From Desulfosudis oleivorans (GTDB taxonomy: Bacteria; Desulfobacterota; Desulfobacteria; Desulfobacterales; SURF-7): DNA of 64,000 nt. Below, piece after piece: positions 1-9,638 of this stretch (position 1 is its first letter; each line of letters starts with the position of its first letter). The stretch covers positions 231,822 through 295,821 of the forward strand of contig DYJD01000003.1 of the NCBI GenBank assembly GCA_020723325.1, written 5' to 3'. The position numbers and the translations under genes were made by a program. Under the pieces are notes generated by a model. The model did no database searches, was not told where the DNA came from, and worked only from the letters and a program-made list of their open reading frames with translations.

Positions 1-82
1 ACACCCGACAGCCCCATGATTCGCAGATATTCTTTTTCATATGCATACCCTTTCTGTTTTCTGGAAGACCTTTTGTTTTTGA

Positions 83-526
83 TTAATTGCCTGGTTCTGA
101 AATGGCGAAATGAGTGCCGCGTACGCCGCAAACCATGGTGCGGGTTTCAAAGCGCACCTGTTTGGGGTTGAGCTTGGCAATCAAACCGGTCAAATAGGTC
201 AGGGTGCCTTTGACGAGTTTGGTGGTAATCCCCACTTTTTTCTTGGCCGGGTCAAAATTGAAAAGACTGATCACGAACTGACTGCTCGGACCAAGGGATA
301 ACATGCTGTTGTCCCGGAAAATAACACCCACGGCCCCATCGCTTTCGGTAATCAGCTTGTCCTGTTCGTAAATCTTGTCATTGAGCTGCAAGGGAAGGCG
401 TTGTTGATTTCTTTCCACAGATACAGCGCCCTTGATGTTTTTCACTACGCCGATCACCTCTTCGGCGCCAAAAGATGGAACAGCGCTCAACATCAGTAGC
501 AAAACAACCATCCATGTACTTTTCAT
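83..526 (-). CDS. FecR-domain exported protein
   Basis: The 147-residue product has a signal peptide (residues 1 to about 20, ending SFGA) and then one FecR-type domain: a GAVSVER strand, the NDKIYEQDKLITESDGAVGV segment and a C-terminal GVRGTHFAI motif. FecR domains usually sense or scaffold in the periplasm. Many free-standing short ones sit beside adenylate cyclase or CHASE2 genes and are not part of iron-dicitrate signalling. A strong GGGGGA ribosome site lies just upstream of the ATG, which fixes the start. The protein ends shortly after the FecR core, so it is shorter than membrane-anchored anti-sigma FecR proteins. No sigma factor or TonB receptor is adjacent. The family call is firm; the role is unknown. 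Confidence 0.8.
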   Translation of the reverse strand: MKSTWMVVLLLMLSAVPSFGAEEVIGVVKNIKGAVSVERNQQRLPLQLNDKIYEQDKLITESDGAVGVIFRDNSMLSLGPSSQFVISLFNFDPAKKKVGITTKLVKGTLTYLTGLIAKLNPKQVRFETRTMVCGVRGTHFAISEPGN

Positions 527-661
527 GTGTCCCCCTTTTTAAATCGTTTAAAAGAACGGATTCGGAGCAAGATTTTATGCCGGAACCGGCTGACTTAAAT
601 AGTGGTGATTGTCAATTGATAGATGCGATCTTAGAACTTGATGAAACGAAATTTATTGTTT

Positions 662-890
662 GCTATATTACCTTCTTTTTATGATAACCTCAAGCAACTT
701 TTTCACAGGGCCGCGAAAGTCTTGGGTCTTCCTCCGGATCAGATCCTTCATATCGGCGATGAGCTGGAATACGACTGCCGAAATGTTGCCTTTTTGTGAT
801 AAGGATCGAAGGTAAAAGCGATGAGTTTCGGCTTTGGGACGATCCAGCGGGAAGGGAAAAATTGGTTACTCATAATTCTCTAAAAAATCA
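662..890 (+). pseudogene. Degraded C-terminus of a HAD-family hydrolase
   Basis: One frame reads HRAAKVLGLPPDQILHIGD followed by ELEYDCRN, then stops at 797-799. This is the classic C-terminal motif IV region of haloacid-dehalogenase hydrolases, where an acidic pair binds magnesium. No start codon or N-terminal motifs I-III precede it. After the stop, another frame (from about 796) continues with residues resembling the family's tail (RLWDDPAGREKLVTH), which suggests a frameshift plus loss of the 5' part. The stretch 527-1023 has no other gene. It also holds a 7-bp inverted repeat (921-927/933-939) followed by a short T-run, possibly an old terminator. The motif is clear; the extent of the remnant and the frameshift are inference. 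Confidence 0.55.
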
Positions 891-1023
891 TCCAAAGCCC
901 GGGTCGGGCCAAAAGGCAGATGTCCATATCGAATGGACAATTGTTTTTGGGCTTCTGATAAATTTTAAATCAAGCCTGATAGTTGAGAAAATGATAAAAG
1001 CCTGAATGGTTTTGCAAGAGCCA

Positions 1024-1515
1024 TCAAGGGCCGTCCCCTTCCACTGGTAGGCCCGCTTCCTGCCACACACTCCAGCCGTTTACCAAAACATGGACGTTTT
1101 TCAGTCCCATTTCTATTAGAAACAATGCCAATTCATGGCTTAGATCGCAACTTTCTCCATCACAGTAAGTGATGATCGTGTTTGCATTTTGAAGGCGGTC
1201 AGCCACTGATAAAAAATCATCGTTCACGGTTTCCCAAGGAAGGTTAAACGCCCCGCGAATATGCCCCTGGGCATAAAGGGTTTTGGGTCGCGCGTCCAAG
1301 AAAAGGGCCGAACCTTCTTCAAATAGGCGCCGCGCCTCTAGGAAAGATACGATCAGGCTTTTTCCTTTGACATCGGTAAAACGCGCATCCGCCGAATAGT
1401 TACCGACCAATGGAAGCCGGTCTGTTCGCAGGTAATTAATAGCAAGGCCGAGCATGCAGGCCAAAGCAATCATCGCAGGGGCCTGCCACAGTGCTTGTTT
1501 GATAGGAACGTTCAT
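1024..1515 (-). CDS. Membrane-anchored rhodanese-like protein
   Basis: The product has about 163 residues: a hydrophobic N-terminal anchor (about residues 8-28) followed by a rhodanese domain. Landmarks are LFLDARP, GHIRGAFNLPW and the active-site loop TYCDGESC. The catalytic Cys is about residue 118 when counted from the internal ATG at 1515. Rhodaneses move sulfane sulfur through a Cys persulfide, and anchored single-domain forms often work in the periplasm. An upstream TTG (1581) would add 22 residues in front of the anchor and looks less natural; neither start has a good ribosome site. The gene is divergent from the RNA methyltransferase gene. The physiological sulfur acceptor cannot be told from context. 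Confidence 0.75.
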   Translation of the reverse strand: MNVPIKQALWQAPAMIALACMLGLAINYLRTDRLPLVGNYSADARFTDVKGKSLIVSFLEARRLFEEGSALFLDARPKTLYAQGHIRGAFNLPWETVNDDFLSVADRLQNANTIITYCDGESCDLSHELALFLIEMGLKNVHVLVNGWSVWQEAGLPVEGDGP

Positions 1516-1679
1516 AAGATTGGGTTTCACAGTAATTAAAAAATCAGCAATCGGCTCCACCTTAGTATGATATTGACACAAATGGATATATTGAACTCCA
1601 TATGAGCTGTCAAGAACTATGGGGCCACAATGCAGATTACGATTTTGACAATCCCAGGGGGATTGGTTATTCTCATCCC

Positions 1680-2825
1680 ATGTCTGATATTTTTAAAGGA
1701 ATAATTCGGGATGTTACATCAAAAGGACTTGGTGTTGTAAATCACCCAGATGGTCGCATTTTTTTTGTGACAGGGGGATGGCCTGGAGATCAAGGGCTTT
1801 TTATCCCGGAATCATCACAATACCGTTATGGGACAGCCCGGCTGAAGGAATTGGAAAGTCCTTCTCCGGATCGTGTTAAGCCCAGATGCCCCCACCATGG
1901 CTATACCATAGGAGCCTGCGGTGGATGCCCCTGGATGATCGGCGCATATAATACCCAGTTGCAGTTAAAACAGAATATTATTGCACATACCCTGAAAAGG
2001 GCCGGCTTCAGTTTGTCGGACACAAGGCTGCAATTCATTATTGGGGCCGATGATTGTTGGGGGTATCGTAACCGTGCTCAACTGAAAACAAACGGCGAGG
2101 AAATCGGTTTTGTTTCAACCGCCAGTCATGTTTTAGCTCCTATCCAGGACTGTTTGGTTTTGAGTGATAAAAATCGTTGCATTCTACAAAACCTTCGAAG
2201 CCGGTTGCCCAATCCGGACTGGCGCCCCCAGAATGGACATGCTTGGAATTTCATTGACATTGATGAGGCCATGGATCTTCATCGCATTGTGCTGAATAAA
2301 AGACGTTTTTTCCAACAAGCCAATTCAGTGCAAAATGAAAAGATAAAGGCTTGGTTGGGAGAGAAATTACATGAACACTCAATTGCGGAATCGGTTCTGG
2401 AACTGTTTGCCGGATCGGGAAATTTGACGCAAACGATTGCCCAATGCGGTTTTTCCCAAATTTTTGCTGTGGATGTAATTGTAGCCTTGGTGAAGATGAT
2501 CTCGACAATGGAGCTTCCCGGCGTCCGCGCCTTGGAAGTTGATTTGTATGATCAATGCTCTTTCAAAAAGCTACGGGATTGTGTCAATGATCCGAAGATT
2601 CTCATCCTGGATCCGCCTCGTTCCGGATTTCGATTTTTTCCACGCTTCCTGGGCTTTTTTCCAAAGATCAATACAATTTACTATATTTCTTGCCATGTGG
2701 GAGCTTTTGTCCGTGATGCCTGCGCGTTGCGCCGACAAAAATGGACCTTGCAGGAAGTGCAGCCACTTGATGTGTTTCCACACACTCCTCATATGGAATT
2801 GTTAAGCCGCTTTACGCGCAATTAA
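1680..2825 (+). CDS. RlmD/TrmA-type RNA (uracil-5-)-methyltransferase
   Basis: The enzyme has 381 residues and an N-terminal TRAM-like beta domain (about 1-60). Iron-sulfur cysteines follow at about 70, 80 and 83 (spacing C-X9-CGGC), with a fourth in PIQDC. A class I SAM fold carries LELFAGSGNL and LDPPRSG. This family methylates C5 of uracil in rRNA or tRNA using SAM. The catalytic-Cys motif, normally SCNP, reads SCHV here, but the following residues (AFVRDA) keep the family pattern. The protein is shorter than the roughly 430-residue E. coli RlmD. The start is the internal ATG at 1680; an upstream extension of 26 residues has no family similarity. The rRNA or tRNA substrate cannot be decided from the sequence. 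Confidence 0.85.
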   Translation: MSDIFKGIIRDVTSKGLGVVNHPDGRIFFVTGGWPGDQGLFIPESSQYRYGTARLKELESPSPDRVKPRCPHHGYTIGACGGCPWMIGAYNTQLQLKQNIIAHTLKRAGFSLSDTRLQFIIGADDCWGYRNRAQLKTNGEEIGFVSTASHVLAPIQDCLVLSDKNRCILQNLRSRLPNPDWRPQNGHAWNFIDIDEAMDLHRIVLNKRRFFQQANSVQNEKIKAWLGEKLHEHSIAESVLELFAGSGNLTQTIAQCGFSQIFAVDVIVALVKMISTMELPGVRALEVDLYDQCSFKKLRDCVNDPKILILDPPRSGFRFFPRFLGFFPKINTIYYISCHVGAFVRDACALRRQKWTLQEVQPLDVFPHTPHMELLSRFTRN

Positions 2826-3217
2826 ATGCGGCCTTTCAAAAAAAAATGTTGCCAGAATCGGGAAGGGGTGTCTGTCTATTGGCCAATAACCTTCTTGGCA
2901 TTTGGGCGAGCTGAATATTTTTTGTGGAGTACCTGTATGATAATGTGTACAAGGCCTGTTCTATCCATCATAGAAATATTTTTTTTAAATTCAAGACGTT
3001 AAATTATGATGTAAGGAGGCGGGCAGTTAACAAAAGCATACTCCAGATCAGGCAAATGAAATGGAATGACCGTTACATGGTTGCCCCCGTTGTTATGTAT
3101 GTGATATGGTGATCCATGCTTGCGGCTTGACGATGCGGTTGAATTTCAATGAACTTGCGCGATGTCAAAATCAAATGATATTTCCCGTCACGTTGTTAAT
3201 CATGATCATTGCTCTCA
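2826..3217. other. Long AT-rich intergenic spacer
   Basis: This is a non-coding stretch between the methyltransferase gene and the leader of the large Ig-repeat gene. Short open frames exist but none has family-like composition or a convincing ribosome site. No strong terminator hairpin is visible after the methyltransferase. Regulatory content is concentrated at its right end, where a sigma-54-type promoter sits. Confidence 0.5.
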
Positions 3218-3233
3218 TGGCATATATCTTGCG
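3218..3233 (+). promoter_or_regulatory. Candidate sigma-54 promoter
   Basis: The sequence TGGCATATATCTTGCG keeps the invariant GG (-24) and GC (-12) with exactly 10 bp between them and the TTGC half of the -12 element. It lies in a spacer about 190 nt upstream of the Ig-repeat gene and points towards it. rpoN and a sigma-54 activator gene both occur in this window. Assignment is by motif only. Confidence 0.55.
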
Positions 3234-3420
3234 TGTTCAATCTGCGAACGACCTGGATTATTAATTTTATTGATTACGGATTTTGCAAGTGGGAAAAATT
3301 AGTAACCGGGCGCATGAATGGGAAACATTTGAAATATGATGCGCATAATAAGCAATCACGCTATGCAATATTTTGAAATCTGTCTCACCAAGAACTACAC
3401 TTTTGATTAAAGGGGGCGAC

Positions 3421-6000
3421 ATGGCACGGAAAACCTATATAACCGGCCTAGGCTTGTTTTTTATTGCTACCGTTTTATGCAGTGCGGCGTTTGCCAACTC
3501 AACGCTTTCGTGGCAAGCGGTTCCAGGGACTGTCACAGGTTATCGAATTTATTATGGGACCACACATGCAACCTACACCGGCAGCAAAGATGTAGGCAAT
3601 GTTACCCAATACTCACTGGCCAATTTATCTCTAACCCAAGGGATGACTTACTATTTTGTCGTCAGAGCTTACAATTCGGCCGGCGAAAGCGCCAATTCAA
3701 ATGAGGTTAGTTGGATTGTCCCGGATACGACTCCGCCCATGCCACCCATCAGCGTAGCCATTCAAAACGGAGGCTCAACCTTGACCTGGGCAGCAAACAA
3801 CGAGACCGATCTTAAAGAATATCGGGTTTATTACGGCACTACAGCGGGCAGTTATTCGCCGTTCATACCGGTGGGCAAGGTTACCAGTTATACCGTACCC
3901 AATTTGCATAGCGGGACAAGATACTATTTTGCATTAACTTCGGTTGATACTTCAGGGAACGAAAGTACTTATTCGACAGTCGTCTCATCAACCATTTCGG
4001 ATTCACAGGCACCGGTGATGACCATATCAACCCCGACGACAGCCGCCACATATACCGCCACAACCAATATCATCAACCTTTCCGGCACAGCGAGCGATAA
4101 TGTGGGGGTGACGGCAGTGACCTGGGTCAACTCACTCGGTGGAAGCGGCACGGCAAGTGGAACTATCAATTGGACCATTGCCAATGTGAATCTTATCAGC
4201 GGTGATAATAGAATAACCGTTCAGGCAAAAGACGGGGCCGGTAATAGCAGCCAAAAAATATTGACAGTTACGTACATCCCTCCGGTTGTGACTGATACTA
4301 CGGCCCCTGCTTTAGCGATTACAGCACCAACAAGCAATACGACATATTCGACAAACAGCACGTCCATAAACATTTCTGGCACAGCTTCCGATAATATAGG
4401 CGTTACCCAGGTAAGTTGGAGTAACTCTACCGGAGGCAGTGGGCAGGCAACCGGAACGAATAGTTGGAGTGTTGCGAATATTGCGTTGAAGGAAGGCAGC
4501 AATGGAATTACGGTGACAGCAAGGGATGCTGCCGGCAACACTGCTCAAAAAATGTTAACGGTTACCTATGCGGTTCTAGACACGACCGCACCGACGATAT
4601 CAATAACCTCACCGTCTAGCAGCGGAGCCTATCAAACCAGTGTCGCGACAATCAATCTTGCGGGAAGCGCGTCGGACAACAAGGCGGTCAGCCAGGTGCG
4701 ATGGTCTAATGACAAAGGTGGCAGCGGCATTGCGGTCGGTACGGCGACTTGGACCATATCTGGTGCAGCCCTTTTAGAGGGAACGAATACTATAAAGGTC
4801 ACCGCCGTGGATGCCGCAGGAAATCAAGGATCTTCATCAATTGCTGTTACCTATACGGTACCGGACACTACCGCTCCGGTTGTATCTATAGCTTCGCCGT
4901 CCAGCAACGGCGCCTATCAAACAAATATTGCCACACTCAATCTTGCGGGGACCGCCTCAGATAATAAATCGGTCAGTCAGGTGCGGTGGTCAAATGATCG
5001 AGGCGGGAGTGGTATTGCTGTGGGTACAACTTCCTGGACAATATCCGGCTTGGCGCTTGCAGAAGGAACGAATAAAATCAGCATTGGAGCCTCGGATGCT
5101 GCTGGCAATACCGGAAGTTCAGTAATTACAGTCACCTATACACCACCCGATACTGTCGATCCGACTATAACCATCATAGCGCCTACGACGGCCGGTACCT
5201 ATGCTACAAATAGTGCTTTGGTGAATATTTCCGGAAATGCAAGCGACAATGTTGGAGTAACTCAAGTACGCTGGTCAAATTCCCGCGGCGGCTCCGGAAT
5301 AGCCACAGGCACTCAGAATTGGTCAATAACCGGAATCAATTTGCTGGAAGGACAAAATGTGATTGGTGTATCTGCCGTTGATGCAGCCGGGAATTCAGCC
5401 ATTCGCAATTTAACGGTGACTTACACCCTGCCGGACACAACCAAACCAATCGTGGCTATTGTTACACCAACTACAAGCGCTGCCTATGCAACAACGACAG
5501 CATTAATAAATTTGGCCGGCACGGCTGGTGATAATGTGGGGGTAACACAAGTCGCATGGAAGAATTCGCGTGGTGGAGAAGGAATCGCTACTGGTACGAC
5601 AAGCTGGAATATATCCAATATCAATTTAGCCCAGGGTGAAAACATACTAACCATTTCAGCCAATGACAAGGCCGGCAATATAGGCAGCGCTGTAATTACG
5701 ATTACATATACGCTCCCTGATACAACTCCGCCTGTAATCAAACGAACCTCGCCGACATCCAGTTCATATTATGCCACAAAGAAAGTGAGTATTGCTGTTG
5801 CTGGGACTGCCTCGGATAATGTCGGTGTAAAGGTGGTGAAATGGTCAAATTCCAGAGGAGGGAGTGGCATTGCCCAAGGCACAACGAGCTGGTCGATTCC
5901 TGGAATAAATCTAACCAGGGGCTCAAATACAATCACAATTACAGCTCAAGATAATGCTGGAAATCAAACAATTAATATCCTTACTGTTTCCAGGTTTTAA
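3421..6000 (+). CDS. Secreted FN3/Ig-repeat surface protein
   Basis: The protein has 859 residues. A Sec signal peptide (1 to about 26, ending SAAFA) leads into two fibronectin type III domains (about 27-103 and 104-192), then seven Ig-like repeats each opening with a DTTAP-type motif. The repeats share SDNVGV, the WSN-GGSG turn and DAAGN. No enzyme domain, sortase motif or membrane anchor follows; the last repeat ends the protein. Such all-beta arrays are typical of adhesins and matrix proteins. The ATG at 3421 has GGGGGC upstream and starts directly at the signal peptide; an earlier TTG at 3373 adds residues without sense. A strong terminator follows. Proximity to the secretion locus at 9.6-22.7 kb makes it a possible cargo, which is an inference only. 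Confidence 0.8.
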   Translation: MARKTYITGLGLFFIATVLCSAAFANSTLSWQAVPGTVTGYRIYYGTTHATYTGSKDVGNVTQYSLANLSLTQGMTYYFVVRAYNSAGESANSNEVSWIVPDTTPPMPPISVAIQNGGSTLTWAANNETDLKEYRVYYGTTAGSYSPFIPVGKVTSYTVPNLHSGTRYYFALTSVDTSGNESTYSTVVSSTISDSQAPVMTISTPTTAATYTATTNIINLSGTASDNVGVTAVTWVNSLGGSGTASGTINWTIANVNLISGDNRITVQAKDGAGNSSQKILTVTYIPPVVTDTTAPALAITAPTSNTTYSTNSTSINISGTASDNIGVTQVSWSNSTGGSGQATGTNSWSVANIALKEGSNGITVTARDAAGNTAQKMLTVTYAVLDTTAPTISITSPSSSGAYQTSVATINLAGSASDNKAVSQVRWSNDKGGSGIAVGTATWTISGAALLEGTNTIKVTAVDAAGNQGSSSIAVTYTVPDTTAPVVSIASPSSNGAYQTNIATLNLAGTASDNKSVSQVRWSNDRGGSGIAVGTTSWTISGLALAEGTNKISIGASDAAGNTGSSVITVTYTPPDTVDPTITIIAPTTAGTYATNSALVNISGNASDNVGVTQVRWSNSRGGSGIATGTQNWSITGINLLEGQNVIGVSAVDAAGNSAIRNLTVTYTLPDTTKPIVAIVTPTTSAAYATTTALINLAGTAGDNVGVTQVAWKNSRGGEGIATGTTSWNISNINLAQGENILTISANDKAGNIGSAVITITYTLPDTTPPVIKRTSPTSSSYYATKKVSIAVAGTASDNVGVKVVKWSNSRGGSGIAQGTTSWSIPGINLTRGSNTITITAQDNAGNQTINILTVSRF
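4000..5997 (+). repeat. Seven tandem Ig-like coding repeats (285-bp period)
   Basis: Repeat units begin at 4000, 4294, 4579, 4864, 5149, 5434 and 5719, each at the Asp codon of a DTTAP-like motif. The first unit is 294 bp; the next five start-to-start distances are exactly 285 bp (95 codons), and the last runs to the stop. Units 3 and 4 are the most alike (shared QVRWSND, GGSGIAVGT, WTISG), which points to a fairly recent duplication. Confidence 0.85.
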
Positions 6001-6093
6001 CTGAAAAGGACGATAACGGTATGGAGGCAACATTGGCGACTGACTGATGTACCTATAAGAGAACATTATATAGTTCATTACGCGGTATTTTAC

Positions 6094-6138
6094 AAAAAAG
6101 GCCCCATTATCTTAAATTTGATAATGGGGCCTTTTTTT
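6094..6138 (+). terminator. Rho-independent terminator
   Basis: A perfect 13-bp stem (AGGCCCCATTATC at 6099-6111 with its complement at 6120-6132) is flanked by an A-run on the left and seven or more T on the right. It ends the Ig-repeat gene; the flanking A-run would let it work in both directions. Confidence 0.9.
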
Positions 6139-6258
6139 GATTGTTTGTTTAAAGCCTATGCGCTATCTTCTCCATTAAAATTCTATTATAATATATAAAT
6201 AATTGCTGCTATAACCAATGCCAACTCTCCAGGACGATTGTTAAAGGAAAATCCCAGC

Positions 6259-7227
6259 ATGAGGCGAACCAAATTCGATAAAAAAAGAGTACTTGTTACT
6301 GGTGGTGCCGGTTTTCTTGGATCTCATTTATGCGAGCGCTTGCTCAAGGACGGGCATGAAGTGATTTGTCTTGATAATTTTTTTACTAGCCGGAAAACCA
6401 ATATCGCTCATTTGTTACAAAATCCGTATTTTGAACTTCAACGGCACGATATAACTTTTCCTTTCTATTGTGAAGTTGATGAGATCTACAACCTGGCTTG
6501 CCCGGCTTCGCCCATTCATTATCAATTCGATCCGGTTCAGACGATCAAGACCAGCGTGCATGGGGCCATTAATATCCTGGGTTTGGCCAAACGCATAAAG
6601 GCTAAAATTTTACAAGCATCCACCAGTGAAGTATATGGCGATCCGATGGAGCATCCCCAGACGGAAGCATATTGGGGTAATGCCAATCCCATCGGACCAA
6701 GGGCTTGCTATGATGAAGGCAAGCGTTGTGCGGAAACCCTTTTCTTTGATTATCACCGTCAGCACAATATTCAAATTAAAGTGATCCGTATTTTCAACAC
6801 CTATGGTCCACGCATGCATCCGGATGATGGTCGGGTGATCAGCAATTTTGTTATTCAAGCTCTAACCGGACAAGATATAACCATCTATGGAGACGGCAGC
6901 CAGACCCGTTCGTTTTGTTATGTGGATGAATTGATCGACGGGATGGTTGCCATGATGAATACGCCCGAAACTGTGACCGGTCCCATCAACCTGGGAAATC
7001 CGGCGGAATTCACAATTTTGGAGGCGGCAGAAATGATTTTACGCCTTACCAGCTCAAAATCAAAGATTATTTACAAACCACTGCCGGAAAATGATCCGGT
7101 GAAGAGACGCCCGGATATCCGCAAGGCCAATCAAATATTGAATTGGAATCCTGTGATTCCCCTTGATGAGGGTTTGGTCAAGACAATTGAATATTTCAGA
7201 GAGCTGATTTCTGCTCAATCTAAATAA
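6259..7227 (+). CDS. UDP-glucuronate decarboxylase (UDP-xylose synthase)
   Basis: This 322-residue extended short-chain dehydrogenase has the N-terminal NAD motif GGAGFLGS. The UXS-typical [12 protein letters not shown] stretch and the catalytic YDEGK (Tyr-X3-Lys) follow, then [15 protein letters not shown] and GDGSQTRSF. It would convert UDP-glucuronate to UDP-xylose in the cytoplasm, feeding polysaccharide or glycan synthesis. The ATG at 6259 has AAAGGA 10 nt upstream; a TTG seven codons earlier is less likely. It sits between a surface protein gene and a TPR lipoprotein gene, consistent with cell-envelope polysaccharide work. Family assignment is strong. A 4-keto-pentose product variant cannot be excluded. 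Confidence 0.85.
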   Translation: MRRTKFDKKRVLVTGGAGFLGSHLCERLLKDGHEVICLDNFFTSRKTNIAHLLQNPYFELQRHDITFPFYCEVDEIYNLACPASPIHYQFDPVQTIKTSVHGAINILGLAKRIKAKILQASTSEVYGDPMEHPQTEAYWGNANPIGPRACYDEGKRCAETLFFDYHRQHNIQIKVIRIFNTYGPRMHPDDGRVISNFVIQALTGQDITIYGDGSQTRSFCYVDELIDGMVAMMNTPETVTGPINLGNPAEFTILEAAEMILRLTSSKSKIIYKPLPENDPVKRRPDIRKANQILNWNPVIPLDEGLVKTIEYFRELISAQSK

Positions 7228-7314
7228 AGCGAAATAATGATATCTTTTAGCACCAAGATGAATAAAATTATTGTGCAACCAAGTGTGGATCAAATTGATT
7301 TTGGAGGAATAGGA

Positions 7315-9591
7315 ATGAATAACCGGCTTCAATTTTTTGCAATCATCGGTTTCATGCTGTTGATGGCGGCATGTTCATCTAGTGAGCAAAAAAAAATGGC
7401 TCATTTTGAAAAAGGCAAATCGTATTTCAATAAAGAAGAATATAAAAGTGCGAAACTGGAATTCATGAACGCCATCCAAATTGACCCCACATTTGTGGAT
7501 GCCCACTCCTATCTTGGAGAAACCAATTTGAAATTAAGCGACCCCCAAGGGGCGTTTAATGCATACAGCATGGTAATAAAACATGCGCCGGATAACATCG
7601 ATGCCCATATCAAGATCGCGACATTTCTTGTTCTCGGTCGCAAGAAGGATGAGGCCAAGGAGAAAATAGAATTCATTTTGCAAAAGGATCCGAACAATAT
7701 AAAAGCGCTGTTATTAAAAGCAGGTTTATTGAGCCATGATGGGGAGATGGATGCAGCTCAAGCAATTTTTGAAAAGGTTTTAGCGATTGATGGAAAACAC
7801 CTTAGTGCGGTTCTTGGCTTATCGCGTTTACTAGTGGATAGAAAAAAATTTGTTGAGGCCGAAAAAATTATAACAAGGGCAATTGAGCAAGAACCGAAAG
7901 AAGTCAAGTTGCAGATGGCTCTTTTCAGCCTGTATCTTGAGAAAAATGAATTGGCTTCAGCTGAAAAAATTATTGTGCGAACAGTGGGGGAAAACCCGGA
8001 TAATGTGGAACTTAACATTGTACTTGGTAATTTCTATGCACGATTAAAAAATATTCAAAAAGCAGAGGATGCTTTCAAACGCGCCATAACCAAAAACAAG
8101 GAAGGGGCAAAAGCCCATATGGCCGCCGCTGCTTTTTATAATATGATAGATCGAAAAAACGACGCCCAAGAGATGTATCGGCAAGCTTTGGCAATAGAAC
8201 CTGACAATGTAAGAATACTAGAGATTGTGGCGCGCTATTATTTGGATATTCACAACGTCACTGAGGCTGAGTCCCTAACTCAGAAAATGCTGGAGAAAAG
8301 ACCCAAATATATACCAGCTCTAATGCTCCAGGGTGAGATCGCCATCAATCGTAATGATTTCAACAAGGCGCTTGAGATTTTCGATCCCATCGTAAAAGAA
8401 GAACCGGACTCATATCTCGGGCAGTATTATCTTGGAGTGACCTATTTTGCAAAAGGTGATCTGAAATCAGCCATAGGAGCTCTTGAAAAAGCGATTAAAT
8501 TAAGCCCACTTTTTATAAAAGCAAGAATCGTTTTGGCAGATACATATTTGGGAATGCGGGATTTTGAATCTGCCCGGCGGGAAGTTCAAACTGTTTTAAC
8601 AAGTAATCCAATTAATTATCATGCAAATTTTATTTCCGGGCGGGTGTATTTCCAGCAAGGTGAAATGGACAAAGCAAAGGCAGCTTTTGAGACACTTATA
8701 AAGATCGATCCGAACAATCCAGCTGGCTATTACCGTTTGGGTGTGCTTTATCGGTTTCAAAAACAAAATGAAAAAGCCATGGAGAATTTTGAGAAGGCAC
8801 TTGCCCTTAATCCAAGCTTGATGGATGTATTCAGCCAAGTGGTCCTAGTACATGCCGCAAAAAAAGAATACGACAAGGCATTAAGCAAATGTGATCAACA
8901 ATTTGAAGTATTCAAGGATGTTCCGCTCTTGCAAGCCGTTGTGCTGAATCTCAAGGGCGAGTTGTATATGGCGAAACAAGATCGAACAAATGCAGAGAAA
9001 ACTTTTCAAGATGCGCTGGTGAAAAATCCGGATTATTTACCTCCCTATATGGCGCTGGCTGCAATTTATATTCAGGAAAAGGACGAAGACAAGGCCATTT
9101 CCCAATTCAAAGCAGCGCTTGAGAAGAAGCCGAACCAAGCCGACATCCACATGCTGCTGGGAACTGTTTACGATAAGAAGAAAAAATTCGAGGAATCGGA
9201 AAAGCATTATCGTGAAGCTCTCCGGATTAAACCTGATTTTGCACCAGCAGCAAATAATTTGGCCTATCTTTTGGCCTCACAAGGCAAAGACCTGGATGTC
9301 GCCTTGGGTTTTGCCCAAAAGGCCAAAGAGAAATTGCCAAATGAGCCGGGGGTGATGGACACCTTGGGATGGGTTTATCTGAAAAAAGGACTCTTTGACA
9401 GCGCCGTCACCGAACTTGCCGCCAGCATTGAAAAAATGCCCAAAAATGCAATCGTTCGCTATCATTTGGGACTTGCTTATCATGCCAAAGGCGATATGGT
9501 CCGGGCTAAAGACGAATTGGAGGAAGCGCTGGAATTAGACCCGAATTTTGAAAGCGCGGACGATGCCAGGCGCTTGTTGGCAGGGATGTAA
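7315..9591 (+). CDS. TPR-repeat lipoprotein (PrsT-like)
   Basis: The precursor has 758 residues with a lipoprotein signal (LMAAC, Cys about 20) and then about 20 tetratricopeptide repeats to the C-terminus (recurring YYRLGVLY, ALEKAI-, -DPNN patterns). It has no other domain. The length and all-TPR build resemble the PrsT lipoproteins found with exopolysaccharide/exosortase loci, although no exosortase is visible here. The ATG at 7315 follows a very good GGAGGAATAGG ribosome site; the frame stays open upstream but starts inside the signal otherwise. Lacking an Asp after the lipid Cys (CSSS), it would probably go to the outer membrane. It may help assemble the adjacent secretion/pilus machine or export polysaccharide. 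Confidence 0.8.
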   Translation: MNNRLQFFAIIGFMLLMAACSSSEQKKMAHFEKGKSYFNKEEYKSAKLEFMNAIQIDPTFVDAHSYLGETNLKLSDPQGAFNAYSMVIKHAPDNIDAHIKIATFLVLGRKKDEAKEKIEFILQKDPNNIKALLLKAGLLSHDGEMDAAQAIFEKVLAIDGKHLSAVLGLSRLLVDRKKFVEAEKIITRAIEQEPKEVKLQMALFSLYLEKNELASAEKIIVRTVGENPDNVELNIVLGNFYARLKNIQKAEDAFKRAITKNKEGAKAHMAAAAFYNMIDRKNDAQEMYRQALAIEPDNVRILEIVARYYLDIHNVTEAESLTQKMLEKRPKYIPALMLQGEIAINRNDFNKALEIFDPIVKEEPDSYLGQYYLGVTYFAKGDLKSAIGALEKAIKLSPLFIKARIVLADTYLGMRDFESARREVQTVLTSNPINYHANFISGRVYFQQGEMDKAKAAFETLIKIDPNNPAGYYRLGVLYRFQKQNEKAMENFEKALALNPSLMDVFSQVVLVHAAKKEYDKALSKCDQQFEVFKDVPLLQAVVLNLKGELYMAKQDRTNAEKTFQDALVKNPDYLPPYMALAAIYIQEKDEDKAISQFKAALEKKPNQADIHMLLGTVYDKKKKFEESEKHYREALRIKPDFAPAANNLAYLLASQGKDLDVALGFAQKAKEKLPNEPGVMDTLGWVYLKKGLFDSAVTELAASIEKMPKNAIVRYHLGLAYHAKGDMVRAKDELEEALELDPNFESADDARRLLAGM

Positions 9592-9638
9592 TACGGTTAC
9601 ATCAGCGGCATTCATGAATTAATGAGCAATGGATTTCC

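Noticed and set aside
1-46. Possible start of another minus-strand gene (ATG at 46 with AGAAAGGG upstream)
   Set aside because: Only about 15 codons are inside the window and they match no family; another frame is also open, so no product can be supported.
2826-2900. Possible sigma-54 promoter near TTGGCATTTGGGCGAGC
   Set aside because: GG and GC are 11 bp apart, not 10, so it fails the strict spacing rule.
2924-3112. 62-codon plus-strand frame in the spacer
   Set aside because: Weak ribosome site, odd composition (Tyr, Arg and Lys rich without pattern) and no family likeness.
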